From contig JAUWMI010000001.1 of NCBI GenBank assembly GCA_030613245.1, positions 230,258 through 294,257 of the forward strand: DNA of 64,000 nt, read 5' to 3'. The notes beneath the pieces were generated by a model. It did no database searches and was not told the origin of the DNA. It saw only the letters and a program-made list of their open reading frames with translations. The number at the start of each line of letters is the position of its first letter. The first letter of the stretch is position 1. Below, in pieces: positions 17,784 to 26,518 of the stretch. This DNA is from Candidatus Sumerlaeota bacterium. GTDB lineage: Bacteria; Sumerlaeota; Sumerlaeia; MWCT01; JAUWMI01. The position numbers were made by a program, and so were the translations under genes.

Positions 17784-19148
17784 TTAAATTTTATCCAGAT
17801 CTATCACATATTTTTGCAGCCGATATCCAAGGGTTCTGCGCGTAATGCCCAGGAGTTTGGCTGCTCGAGTATGGTTTTTGTTTGTTTTACGCAGGGCATT
17901 GATAATCCACCGTTTTTCAATGTCAGCCAGCGTCATCTGCTCGTGAATCGGTGTGGAGAGAGCCAACTCTTGCTTCGAATAGAAAGTGTGAAGCGCCAGC
18001 GGCAGGTCGCACGGCAGAATCTGCTGGCTTTCGCCCATCACCACAGCGTGTTCCACCGCGTTTTCAAGTTCGCGGATATTACCCGGCCAATCATAGGCAA
18101 GAAATAGATCAATGGTCTCTGGAGCGTACGTAACCGTCTTTCCTGGTCTATGGAATTTCTTGGCGAAATGTTCAATGAGCGGCAAGATGTCTTCTTTGCG
18201 TTCTCGCAGAGGTGGAATGTAGATTGGCACCACGTTGAGCCGATAGTAGAGATCCTGGCGAAAGGCACCCTGCTGAATGGCTTCTTCCAGATTCTTGTTT
18301 GTTGCCGTGATCAAGCGGACATCCACGGTAATAGGTACGGTATCGCCAACGCGCTGGAACTTACCGTCCTGAAGTACGCGCAGCAGCTTTACCTGCACGG
18401 CCGGTGAGACCTCGCCAATTTCGTCGAGGAAAATAGTACCGCCATCGGCAGACTGAAAAAGGCCTTTGCGGGTCTCAACCGCGCCGGTAAAAGCACCTTT
18501 CACATGGCCAAACATCTCACTTTCAAGCAGCGTTGTCGGAATCGCGCTGCAATTAACCGTAACGAGCGGCTTGTCCTTACGCGGGCTGGCTTGGTGAATC
18601 GCCTTAGCCAGGATTTCCTTGCCCGTCCCGCTTTCACCGCGCAGGAGTACCGATGCATCACTGGGTGCCACCTTGGCCACGCGCGCCAGCACTGCCTGCA
18701 TCAGCTTGCTCTCGGCAATAATGTTGTCAAAGTGGAACTTGTCAACCAGTGCTTCGCGCAGCCGCACGTTCTCTTCCTGAAGCGTCTTGGTCTTCAGCAC
18801 GCGCGCAAGCAGGATTTTCAACTCATCCAGAGGAAACGGTTTAATCAGATAATCATAGGCGCCTTTTTTCATCGACTCGACCGCCGTCTGCGCTGTGGCA
18901 TACGCCGTCATCATGATGAACTCAGCCTGTGGCTGAATTTGTTTGGCCCGCTCAAGCACCTCGATGCCATCCATCCCGGGCATCTTCAGATCGCACAAAA
19001 TGATCTGCACAGGTTGCGACTGCAAAATTGTCAGCCCCTGTTCTGGCTTGCTCGTGGTCACGACCTCGTAGCCTTGTTTTGTGAGCACACGCTTCAGGAT
19101 TCCAGCCATCTTTGGCTCATCATCAATAATCAGAATGGTGGCCGACAT
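17784..19148 (-). CDS. Sigma54-dependent response regulator, NtrC/ZraR family, 454 aa
   Basis: Phosphorylation-activated enhancer-binding protein for RNA polymerase sigma54. The receiver domain (1-118) has the acidic pair D9-D10, phospho-acceptor D53 in CDLKMPGMDG, conserved T81 and K103. The AAA+ domain has Walker A GESGTGKE (171-178), the sigma54-contacting GAFTGA loop (218-223) and Walker B TIFLDEIGE (238-246). The C-terminal Fis-type helix-turn-helix is NHTRAAKLLGITRRTLGYRLQKY. Length is standard. AGGAGG lies 12 bp before the start. The kinase gene ends 86 bp upstream, so the two form an operon. Targets are unknown; I found no clear -24/-12 site within this window. Confidence 0.96.
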   Translation of the reverse strand: MSATILIIDDEPKMAGILKRVLTKQGYEVVTTSKPEQGLTILQSQPVQIILCDLKMPGMDGIEVLERAKQIQPQAEFIMMTAYATAQTAVESMKKGAYDYLIKPFPLDELKILLARVLKTKTLQEENVRLREALVDKFHFDNIIAESKLMQAVLARVAKVAPSDASVLLRGESGTGKEILAKAIHQASPRKDKPLVTVNCSAIPTTLLESEMFGHVKGAFTGAVETRKGLFQSADGGTIFLDEIGEVSPAVQVKLLRVLQDGKFQRVGDTVPITVDVRLITATNKNLEEAIQQGAFRQDLYYRLNVVPIYIPPLRERKEDILPLIEHFAKKFHRPGKTVTYAPETIDLFLAYDWPGNIRELENAVEHAVVMGESQQILPCDLPLALHTFYSKQELALSTPIHEQMTLADIEKRWIINALRKTNKNHTRAAKLLGITRRTLGYRLQKYVIDLDKI

Positions 19149-19234
19149 CGCTTCTCTTGCCTCCTATATTCCCAGGCCGAATAATGCAGATTGTAACTTC
19201 CATCAGCCGGTGCAGTGGATGCAAACCATGTTGG

Positions 19235-20599
19235 CTAACACGGCAACATTACCACCACGATTGTCCCTTTGTCGGGCTCGCTGCTAATCTCCATTTTCCC
19301 GCCGCAGCCTTCTACTATATTGCGGCTGATAAACAGCCCAAGACCTGTGCCCGTTGGCTTGGTCGTAAAAAACGGATCGTAGATTGCTTTCAAATCGCGC
19401 GCCGGAATGCCGCAGCCGTCATCGCGGATCTCAATGGAAACTCGCCTGCGTTTGCGTTCCACCCGAATGGCAATTGTTCCACCTTGGGCAACCGCATCTT
19501 TTGCATTCAGCAGCAGATTGAGCAGAACCTGTCGAACACTCTTTTCGTCAATTTGCAGGAGCGGTAATGGCTCCTGATAGGTAGTTTGTACCGCAATCTG
19601 CTTCTTCTCCAGATCCTTTTTAAACAGCGTGATCACGGATTCAAACACCGACCTGATCTGAAAAGGTTGAACATCAGCAGGCACTGGTGGCTGCGAGAAC
19701 GAGAGAAACTGTGTTATGAGCGTGTTGAGACGCTGGCATTCTCCGATAATGTCAGTCACCAGCTGACGCTGCTCTGCGTGCTCCGGCAATTCGTCCCTCA
19801 ACCCCTCTGATGTGGCAAGAATTATGCCAAGTGGATTACGCAATTCGTGGGCAAGGCCTGCGGCAAGGGTGCCGAGCGATTGGAGACGGTCGGTAAACGC
19901 GATTGCCTCCTCGGCTTTGATCAGGTGTTTGAGCAGCCGGTAGAACAAAGCGGCCACCAATACTAAGAGTAAGGCACATACAAAACCCAGCCAGTAAAGG
20001 CGATGCTTGAGGCCCACGAGCTCTTGAAAATAGTCACGGCTTGCCTCCAGACGCAGCAGGCTGAGCACCCGGTTGTTTGCGTCTTTCAACGGTGTATAAC
20101 TCCGCTTATAGGGGAAGTCTCTCACGCGATATAGAGGCGACGTGGCCGGGGTTCCTGTTTGTGCATTTGCGATTTCCACCTGATCAATCTCGAGAAATGG
20201 AAATTCCTCGCCCACAGCATGGCTGCCCTCGGCATCAATAAGAATTTGATTTTCAAAATTCACGATCATCACTGTATGAAGATTATTCTGATTTTTTAGT
20301 CTCCTCAGCCAGGCGCGAAGATCCTGAACATTCGGTGCACCGGCATAGGCTGCCAGCAACTCCACGTCAACATTTCCCTCCGCGTCCGCGAAGTCCTCAA
20401 AACTCCAATGCAACTTCTCGAGCTGTATTGCCGCGGTTTGGCCAATTGAGACCAGACGCTGCCCCAGATCGCGTTCCTTTGACTCTTTTACCAGCTGAAG
20501 CAGATACCATCCGCCCCCATAGAGCACAATCAGAATCGCGGCGAGCAGAAGGAGCATAAGCCGGGAAAGAATTGTGTGAATACTACGATAGCGCTTCAT
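19235..20599 (-). CDS. Membrane-bound sensor histidine kinase (NtrB/ZraS type), 454 aa
   Basis: Probable partner of the NtrC-type regulator encoded next. Membrane helices at about 11-35 and 203-220 enclose a periplasmic sensor region of about 165 residues rich in acidic groups. The HisKA domain has the phospho-acceptor H251 in GLAHELRNPLG. The HATPase domain shows the N box LLNLLLNAKDAV, G1 box IRDDGCGIP, F box YDPFFTTKP and G2 box GTGLGLFI. There is no obvious HAMP or PAS domain. It is the first gene of the operon; 283 bp of divergent intergenic DNA separate it from an FAD oxidoreductase. The ligand sensed is unknown. Confidence 0.95.
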   Translation of the reverse strand: MKRYRSIHTILSRLMLLLLAAILIVLYGGGWYLLQLVKESKERDLGQRLVSIGQTAAIQLEKLHWSFEDFADAEGNVDVELLAAYAGAPNVQDLRAWLRRLKNQNNLHTVMIVNFENQILIDAEGSHAVGEEFPFLEIDQVEIANAQTGTPATSPLYRVRDFPYKRSYTPLKDANNRVLSLLRLEASRDYFQELVGLKHRLYWLGFVCALLLVLVAALFYRLLKHLIKAEEAIAFTDRLQSLGTLAAGLAHELRNPLGIILATSEGLRDELPEHAEQRQLVTDIIGECQRLNTLITQFLSFSQPPVPADVQPFQIRSVFESVITLFKKDLEKKQIAVQTTYQEPLPLLQIDEKSVRQVLLNLLLNAKDAVAQGGTIAIRVERKRRRVSIEIRDDGCGIPARDLKAIYDPFFTTKPTGTGLGLFISRNIVEGCGGKMEISSEPDKGTIVVVMLPC

Positions 20600-20882
20600 C
20601 TCAACGATCTCGCGACGAACATTCTATGGAACAACATGTACCCCATTTCGGCCACAGAAAGCGCTCGCAACTCAGCAGTGTGCTTTAGCCAAGCGTGCTT
20701 TTGTGCACCATACAAGCCAGGCAATCATCGCAGTGCAGGTGAAGGGTATTGTTCAGGAGCGTTTTTCTCTATGTCAAGATGAATCTGTTGCTGGCACATG
20801 CCGCGCTGTAATCCTGCCGGTGGCTGTACGAAAATGCTTTACTTTTTTACATTAGTTGACTAAAATCTGAGAATATAAGGAA

Positions 20883-22271
20883 ATGGAGAATCAATATACA
20901 ATGGGCGAAGTCCAGAATTTCTACCAGTGTGCTCCTGATTCGCGTGTGGCGATCGTTGGTGGTGGTCCGGCAGGCAGCTTCTTCGCCGCATTACTACTAA
21001 AATACACAAGTGCTGCGGTTGGGCCAGCTGAAATTGCCATTTTTGATAATAAGCAGTTCATGATTGAGGACCGCACCGGGTGTAACATGTGTGCCGGCGC
21101 CATCGGCTCGCGATTGTTTCACGTCCTGAAACAAGAGGGGTATCGTTTTCCTGATCAGGTCTTGCGGCGGCAGATTCGCGGCTATGCCATTCACGTTGGT
21201 ACACACACCGCGGTTCTTCCCCATCCCACCGGCTCACGCATCTACACAGTGTATCGGGGCAGCCCGACACCTGAGCTCCACGGCGAACGTATTTCTTTTG
21301 ATCAATACCTACTCGACACAGCTGTGGCAAGAGGGGCACATTTTTATAACACTCGGGTGCTGGATATTCAGATGCCGGAGGCAGAGGGTGAGAAAATCGT
21401 GCTGAAACTGGAAGACAAGACACACCAGCGCTACGAAGCCGACGTGGTTGTCGGGGCGTTTGGCGTCAATACCACGTTCACTCGGCGCATTTGTGGCCAA
21501 TATAGGCCGCCGCGTACCTGGCGGGCCTTCCAGGGCGAGATCGCATTGCCACCCGAATTTATCGCCCGCCGTTACACGGATATGATCCACCTTTTCCCAC
21601 TTGGCACCCGTAACATTAAATTTATTGCACTCACGCCCAAGCGCTATAATGTAACTGTCAGTGCGATTGGCCGCGACGTCACGGTCGAAGAAGTGCGCGA
21701 GATGCTGAGCCGCCCCGAGTTTCGAGCCTTCCTCTCGTCCTCGTGGGAATTTCATTGCTGGTGTTACCCCCTTTTTCCTGTCTCATCAGCTCACCATCCC
21801 TATGCAAATAGACTGGTCATGATTGGTGATGCGTGTGTGTCTCGGTATTTAAAAAGCGGGATCGAGTCGGCATTCTATACAGCGCGTTTTGCTGCTGAAA
21901 CAATTGCCCGATTCGGCTTCTCCTCTTCCCAGCTGAAACGTCACTACTACCGAAAGTGCCGCAAAGTCTACTCCTGGGACAATCAAATTGGGAAGCTGCT
22001 TTTTACCCTGAATGATTGGATCGCATGGTGCACGCCGCTTGCCCGCTCGCACATTCTAATCACACAGCGGGAACAGGCCCATCAGAATCCAACCAGGCGT
22101 CGCCTGTCGCGCATTCTCTGGGATCTGTTCACTGGCGAGAGACCCTATGTCCAGATATTGTTACAGATTCTCGATCCGCGCTTTCAGCTCTACGTCATAC
22201 GCGAAACCCTCCGTTTGTTGTTTAGCAGACGCGACCATACAGCAGTGCGATCATCCAAGAATAAGCCATAG
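20883..22271 (+). CDS. FAD-dependent oxidoreductase, geranylgeranyl-reductase-like, 462 aa
   Basis: A flavoprotein with the FAD-binding Rossmann motif VAIVGGGPAGSFFAALLL at about residues 22-38, the second-domain signature in AFGVNTTFTRRI, and the late FAD-binding GDA motif in LVMIGDACVSRYLKSGIESAF. This layout matches the geranylgeranyl reductase/digeranylgeranylglycerophospholipid reductase superfamily, which reduces isoprenoid double bonds, but the group also contains hydroxylases and halogenases. The early Cys-rich segment TGCNMCAGA is notable, as Cys residues after the first FAD motif occur in archaeal GGRs. The last 130 residues are basic and contain hydrophobic stretches. Start at 20883, or at 20901, which has GGAG 12 bp upstream. 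Monocistronic. Substrate unknown. Confidence 0.8.
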   Translation: MENQYTMGEVQNFYQCAPDSRVAIVGGGPAGSFFAALLLKYTSAAVGPAEIAIFDNKQFMIEDRTGCNMCAGAIGSRLFHVLKQEGYRFPDQVLRRQIRGYAIHVGTHTAVLPHPTGSRIYTVYRGSPTPELHGERISFDQYLLDTAVARGAHFYNTRVLDIQMPEAEGEKIVLKLEDKTHQRYEADVVVGAFGVNTTFTRRICGQYRPPRTWRAFQGEIALPPEFIARRYTDMIHLFPLGTRNIKFIALTPKRYNVTVSAIGRDVTVEEVREMLSRPEFRAFLSSSWEFHCWCYPLFPVSSAHHPYANRLVMIGDACVSRYLKSGIESAFYTARFAAETIARFGFSSSQLKRHYYRKCRKVYSWDNQIGKLLFTLNDWIAWCTPLARSHILITQREQAHQNPTRRRLSRILWDLFTGERPYVQILLQILDPRFQLYVIRETLRLLFSRRDHTAVRSSKNKP

Positions 22272-22687
22272 TGGGTAAATGCAGACTGCGCAATGGGATA
22301 ATAAGCAGCCCATTTTGTTTCGCTTAAGATTCGCAGGAACGTAACATGTCAACAGACATGTGGTCTGATGGGTGGAATCACTAGCGCTGCAATGCAAACG
22401 TTGATTTAATGCTAACTCCTTTTGCCTTAGTATTATTCGTCTAATCAAGCCTTGTAATGCTCGGTCCTCCTACACCTTCTGTTTGATGAATTGACATTTG
22501 TGCCGGCTGCCCTCCGGGTTCCAACTACCTGGCAGAGCATAAATGGTACTAAGAGTTAGGGGAGGTGACGAGATATTTTTTGAAAATTTTACTAGACTAC
22601 TCGTTCCGTGTCTGCTAAAGAAGTATAAAAAGATAAACTTTATATGATTATAGTTATTCCTCTTCTGCGGATTTGGAGCACTTTAGA
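22272..22687. other. 416-bp intergenic region with no gene seen
   Basis: The only structure noticed is a small palindrome near 22343-22361 (ACATGTC, 4-nt spacer, GACATGT). It has no T-run and no flanking copies elsewhere in the window. It may hold the promoter of the HNH gene. Confidence 0.4.
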
Positions 22688-23275
22688 ATGCTAAACCGCG
22701 GTGTGCTGGTACTTAACAAGCATTGGCTGGCGGTGCACATTTGCAACGTCAGGCGGTCACTCGTGTTGCTCTATCAGGATATGGCGCGTGTTGTCACCGA
22801 AGAATATGAGCTGCATAGTTTCGAGTCCTGGCGCGATATATCACGCTTTGCGCGTGACGGCGTGATCCGTACGCCGAGTTTTCAACTGATCATTCCCGAG
22901 GTGATCATGCTCACGCGATTCGCCAAGTGTCCGCCGCGCCAGGTTAAGTTTAATCGCCGCAACATCTATCTGCGCGACAATTATGCATGCCAGTATTGCG
23001 GACGCACACCGAGCCGGGATGATTTGACTATTGACCACCTTGTGCCGCGCAGCAGGGGCGGCCGATCCGTGTGGGCCAACGTCGTGCTGGCATGTACCGA
23101 CTGCAACGCCCGCAAGGGTAATCACCTGCTAAACGAGTGTGCGCTCAATCTGTTGCGCAGGCCCAAAAAACCACACTGGACTGCCTGCGTGCGAGTTTCC
23201 GACTATGAGTCACATCGTCCCATGTGGCAGAAGTTCATTGACAATGTCTACTGGAACGTACCGTTGAAAGAGTAA
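22688..23275 (+). CDS. HNH endonuclease-domain protein, 195 aa
   Basis: The C-terminal half is a McrA-like HNH nuclease: paired zinc cysteines C101 and C104 in ACQYCG and C136 and C139 in ACTDCNARKG, with the catalytic D116-H117 in TIDHLVPRSRGG and N131 in WANVV. The N-terminal 80 residues (LNRGVLVLNKHWLAVHICNVRRSLVLLYQDMARVV) are the conserved front part of a family widespread in bacteria as single-copy chromosomal genes rather than restriction systems. ATG at 22688 is chosen; GGAG lies 9 bp upstream. A TTG at 22673 is in frame but overlaps that ribosome site. Biological role not established for this family. Confidence 0.9.
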   Translation: MLNRGVLVLNKHWLAVHICNVRRSLVLLYQDMARVVTEEYELHSFESWRDISRFARDGVIRTPSFQLIIPEVIMLTRFAKCPPRQVKFNRRNIYLRDNYACQYCGRTPSRDDLTIDHLVPRSRGGRSVWANVVLACTDCNARKGNHLLNECALNLLRRPKKPHWTACVRVSDYESHRPMWQKFIDNVYWNVPLKE

Positions 23276-23325
23276 TTGCTTGTACATTCCAGTACGTCAT
23301 CACATTTGAAATGAGGAGTAGGAAA

Positions 23326-23369
23326 TCGGGGACTGTCCCAAGCGAGGAACGAGCGTGTGGACTGCACCC
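23326..23369. repeat. GGGGACTGTCCC-type dispersed repeat remnant
   Basis: Two near-direct blocks, GGGGACTGTCCC and GTGGACTGCACCC, are separated by AAGCGAGGAACGAGCG. Blocks of this kind recur in many uncultured bacterial genomes and are often linked to REP-type palindromes. Only this copy is seen here. Confidence 0.35.
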
Positions 23370-23511
23370 TATTTTTCAAGTATAGCAGGTAATAAGTACA
23401 AGGCTAAGTCTGTGAATGAGAAGATTGACAGGCAAGCCAAGAGCGGGTTAAGAACTAAACCGAACATCAGATAAATTTCCAGAGCGAATTCCTCCTTTTT
23501 TCCTCACATGC

Positions 23512-23587
23512 TGGGGAGTGGTCGAATTGGAAAGACGTCTGACTCTGGATCAGAAGGTTGGAGGTTCGAGTCCTCCCTCCCCAGCCA
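23512..23587 (+). tRNA. tRNA-Gln (anticodon CTG), CCA encoded
   Basis: Full cloverleaf of 76 nt. The acceptor arm is TGGGGAG paired with CTCCCCA, giving the U1-A72 pair typical of tRNA-Gln, with G73 as discriminator and a genomic CCA at 23585-23587. The anticodon stem is TCTGA/TCAGA around the loop CTCTGGA, which sets anticodon CTG for codon CAG. The T-arm is GGAGG, loop TTCGAGT, CCTCC. No tandem tRNA genes are adjacent. Confidence 0.95.
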
Positions 23588-23754
23588 TTTAAACTATTAG
23601 GATTAAACGCCAATTATCTCTCCTCACTGCACCTGACTACTTCTCTTACTCATGGAGAAAGTGAAAAAATTTTCCTTGCGAACATGGAACTGTCCATAGT
23701 AGCAATTCCATTTGAGCATATGTGCTCTTTAACTACCTTAAGGAGGGATTCATT

Positions 23755-25254
23755 ATGATTAGACTTACCATGAGTTGTGTCGCGCTGGTTTCTTTTCTCG
23801 TTGTAGCCCAGATGGGATTTGCAAAAGGCGGGCAGGAAGAGGAAGCTATTCCTTCTCCGCCACGTGAATTCCGTGCGGCATGGGTGGCGACGGTTGCCAA
23901 TATCGACTGGCCGTCAAAGCCCGGCCTCACCACGGATGAGCAGAAAAAGGAAGCTCTCGCCATTCTGGATAAGGCAAAAGAGATCAATTTAAATGCCATT
24001 GTCTTTCAAGTCCGTCCCCATGCCGACTCTATGTATAAATCCGATCTGGAACCGTGGTCTTATTACCTGACCGGGCTCCAGGCAAAAGCTCCGGATCCGT
24101 TTTACGATCCACTGGAATTCTGGGTGAAAGAAGCCCATGCCCGTGGCATTGAATTGCACACATGGTATAACCCATACCGCGCCAATCACCCCGCAAACAG
24201 GGGCGGAATTTCTGAGAAATCGATCGTAAAGGCCCACCCGGAACTGGTGGTAAAGCTTGGCGACAAGGGCTACTATTGGATGGATCCCGCACTGAAAGCC
24301 GTCCAGGACCACTCGGTAGCCGTGGTGATGGACGTCGTGAAACGCTACGATATTGATGGCGTCCATTTCGATGATTATTTCTACCCCTACTGGGATTACA
24401 ATGACGGAAAAGATTTCCCGGATGATAAGAGTTGGAAAGCCTACCAGGACTCGGGCGGGAAACTCTCTCGTAACGACTGGCGTCGCGATGCTGTTAACAC
24501 CTTTATCAAGCGCCTGTATGATGAGATCAAGGCAGCAAAACCCCATGTAAAGTATAGTATCAGTCCATTTGGCATCTGGCGTCCAGGGTATCCGGAAAGT
24601 ATCAGGGGATTTGACCAGTATGACAAGCTCTATGCAGATGCGAAGTTATGGCTCAATGAAGGCTGGGTTGATTACTTTACACCTCAGCTTTACTGGCCGA
24701 TCAGCCAGATTCCCCAGAGTTATCCCGTGCTGCTTGGCTGGTGGGCTGGTGAAAACACACAGAAGCGACATCTATGGCCCGGTATGTCCATCGGCAGGGC
24801 AGGAAGAGAGGGTGGCGCGGTTGAAGTTATAAATCAGATTATGGTCACCCGGGGAATAGTTCCTTCCGGTCCGGGAAATGTCTTTTTCAGTATGAAAGCC
24901 CTGATGGGGAATCGTGGAGGGTTGTGTGACGAGTTCCTCAAAGGTCCGTATAAATCACCAGCGCTCGTGCCTGCTTACCCCTGGCTGGATTCACAGCCGC
25001 CGTCAGCCCCTGAAGTAAAAACAAGAAAGCAGGCGGGTAAACTTGCAATTTCGTGGAATCCCAAAGGGCAGGAAAAGGCATTTCTCTGGGTGGTTTACAC
25101 AAAACAGGGCGGCAAGTGGAGTTATGAAATTCTTCCTGGTGTGAAGCGCAGTGTTATGAAGGATATAAAAGAAGACACGATCACCCGCGTCGCGGTCTCC
25201 GCTGTAGACCGAAATGGAAATGAAAGTGAGAAGGCTATAGTTAAGGTGGAGTGA
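23755..25254 (+). CDS. Secreted GHL10 (DUF187) glycosyl hydrolase-like protein, 499 aa
   Basis: Probable exported glycosidase. A signal peptide (MIRLTMSCVALVSFLVVAQMG) ends near FAKG at residue 22. The TIM-barrel domain begins FRAAWVATVANIDWPS, the diagnostic start of the GHL10/DUF187 family. It continues with VFQVRPHADSMY, ELHTWYNPYRAN, the acidic strand IDGVHFDDYFYP and YSISPFGIW, all standard family blocks. A C-terminal FN3-like domain of about 85 residues starts PPSAPEVKTRKQAGKLAISW. The family is associated with peptidoglycan- or polysaccharide-active enzymes, exact linkage unknown. The ATG at 23755 has a strong AAGGAGG 8 bp upstream. Monocistronic. Confidence 0.92.
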   Translation: MIRLTMSCVALVSFLVVAQMGFAKGGQEEEAIPSPPREFRAAWVATVANIDWPSKPGLTTDEQKKEALAILDKAKEINLNAIVFQVRPHADSMYKSDLEPWSYYLTGLQAKAPDPFYDPLEFWVKEAHARGIELHTWYNPYRANHPANRGGISEKSIVKAHPELVVKLGDKGYYWMDPALKAVQDHSVAVVMDVVKRYDIDGVHFDDYFYPYWDYNDGKDFPDDKSWKAYQDSGGKLSRNDWRRDAVNTFIKRLYDEIKAAKPHVKYSISPFGIWRPGYPESIRGFDQYDKLYADAKLWLNEGWVDYFTPQLYWPISQIPQSYPVLLGWWAGENTQKRHLWPGMSIGRAGREGGAVEVINQIMVTRGIVPSGPGNVFFSMKALMGNRGGLCDEFLKGPYKSPALVPAYPWLDSQPPSAPEVKTRKQAGKLAISWNPKGQEKAFLWVVYTKQGGKWSYEILPGVKRSVMKDIKEDTITRVAVSAVDRNGNESEKAIVKVE

Positions 25255-25289
25255 GGCGACTGAACTTCATTCACCTGTTCAGAAAAGAT

Positions 25290-25315
25290 GTATGTCCTCA
25301 GACCTTCTTGGACGA
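25290..25315 (-). repeat. Dispersed repeat D (CCTCAGACCTTnTTGGAC), copy 1
   Basis: A short block, TATGTCCTCAGACCTTCTTG followed by GAC, matches blocks at 26375-26405 and 35168-35195. Just beyond it is a perfect hairpin, GTTACAC-TAGG-GTGTAAC (25323-25340). The block lies downstream of a remnant of the 3' end of the large secreted-protein gene, in the same relative place as in the intact gene's downstream flank. Confidence 0.6.
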
Positions 25316-25440
25316 TTCATGAGTTACACTAGGGTGTAACTTACTAGCCGGATATTATGCCATCCCCTTGGTTGAGTCTAACCTGAATTCCACCCTTGTG
25401 CTCAGATATTGGAATGATTGAGTAATCCGACGTTTTAAAA

Positions 25441-25510
25441 TTAGGGCAAGGCCGGAGGTGCAAGAATCTCAATCATTACTCGATCAAGAATAAGCGAGGC
25501 TTCTGCTATG
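25441..25510 (-). pseudogene. Remnant of the 3' end of the large secreted-protein gene at 26519-32188
   Basis: Read on the minus strand, this stretch encodes AEASLILDRVMIEILAPPALP followed by TAA. The intact gene ends APTASLILDRAIIETLEPPNLP. About 20 codons therefore remain in frame, and the homology continues for roughly 150 bp past the stop (through CTAACCTGAATT and repeat D). The 5' side breaks off about 20 bp after the stop codon of the hypothetical gene at 25529-26296. It is a truncated duplicate, not an expressed gene. Confidence 0.8.
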
Positions 25511-25528
25511 AGGTGCCAAATGAGCTTT

Positions 25529-26296
25529 TCACTCGTCCCCAGTCACGGCGATCTGCAGACAGATATCTTCTGTGGGTTCAGCGTCAACGATTTCCCACAC
25601 GATCTCATGATCGCTGCGACTCATAGGCCGGAGATGCTCGGGAGTGACAATAATTATGTCCAGTGCATCATCTGCAGTAATGGAGACGATTTCTTTTCCT
25701 AAAGTTCCGCTCCATTCCGCTCCCGAACTAAGGAAATACTTGAATGTGTTGGTCTTGCCATCCTTCGGCAGGATGATTGAATAATGTACCGAAACGTGTT
25801 GTTTTCTCCCGCGCCAAACTGAAGTTGACCACGCGTAACCATGGCATACCATGCTCTCCCCCTTGGTGCCGGGGAGCCGCCACGAAGTCCTCTTGATCTT
25901 GGAAGGCTCTTCGCCGTTGATGTCTACACTGAATCCCACGACCTTCGGAGCTGTTTCATGAGCCAAATAGAGTGGGAATCCCATCACGAAGGTCGTCGGG
26001 GACACGCGGGATGCAAGACAGGACATATCGAAGGTGCAAACGACGTCAGCAAGAACGCGTGTCTCCTTGAGAAATAGCCACCTTCTTACGACATGGGGCT
26101 TCAAGTTAATCTTCACGTCGGCGTCAACCATACGAATCGCTGTGCCAGGAGGAAGACCCGGCCGCTTGACCTCAACCTTCGGTGAAGATCGTTTCTTAGA
26201 GCGAGATCGACGTAAACTAGTAATACTAATGTCACCAGGTGCCGACGACACGAAGAGACAGACTATCAGCAGGACAAGGGCGAACAGATTCCGCAT
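25529..26296 (-). CDS. Secreted protein of unknown function, 255 aa
   Basis: No family recognised. The signal peptide is MRNLFALVLLIVCLFVSSAPG, then a basic Ser/Arg/Lys-rich stretch (SLRRSRSKKRSSPKVEVKR). The remaining 200 residues look beta-rich, with hydrophobic strands such as RWLFLKETRVLADVVCTFDM and TTFVMGFPLYLAHET, and two to four scattered cysteines. The ATG at 26296 has AAGGAG 6 bp upstream and is preferred over one at 26317. The gene lies between the intact large secreted-protein gene and the displaced copy of that gene's 3' end, so it looks like an inserted passenger. Confidence 0.7.
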   Translation of the reverse strand: MRNLFALVLLIVCLFVSSAPGDISITSLRRSRSKKRSSPKVEVKRPGLPPGTAIRMVDADVKINLKPHVVRRWLFLKETRVLADVVCTFDMSCLASRVSPTTFVMGFPLYLAHETAPKVVGFSVDINGEEPSKIKRTSWRLPGTKGESMVCHGYAWSTSVWRGRKQHVSVHYSIILPKDGKTNTFKYFLSSGAEWSGTLGKEIVSITADDALDIIIVTPEHLRPMSRSDHEIVWEIVDAEPTEDICLQIAVTGDE

Positions 26297-26374
26297 TTTG
26301 TGCTCCTTTCTTCCCAACGGATGCGAGCTGAGCGACCGGAGATTAGTTCACTCGACATCCCAAAGTCCACGCAT

Positions 26375-26405
26375 GTATGTCATCAGGCCTTTTTGGACAG
26401 TTTGG
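26375..26405 (-). repeat. Dispersed repeat D, copy 2
   Basis: GTATGTCATCAGGCCTTTTT followed by GGACAGTTTGGGGTC matches copy 1 and copy 3. It lies about 115-145 bp past the stop of the large secreted-protein gene. The surrounding 200 bp also align loosely with 25290-25510. Confidence 0.6.
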
Positions 26406-26518
26406 GGTCAAAATAGAACGTAATAGCCGAAGATGGTGCCACTCCTCCTGATTGCATCAAACCTGAATTATTGCTTCGGGTCCATACGACTGCGTTCCTG
26501 AATAATGACCATTAGCAA

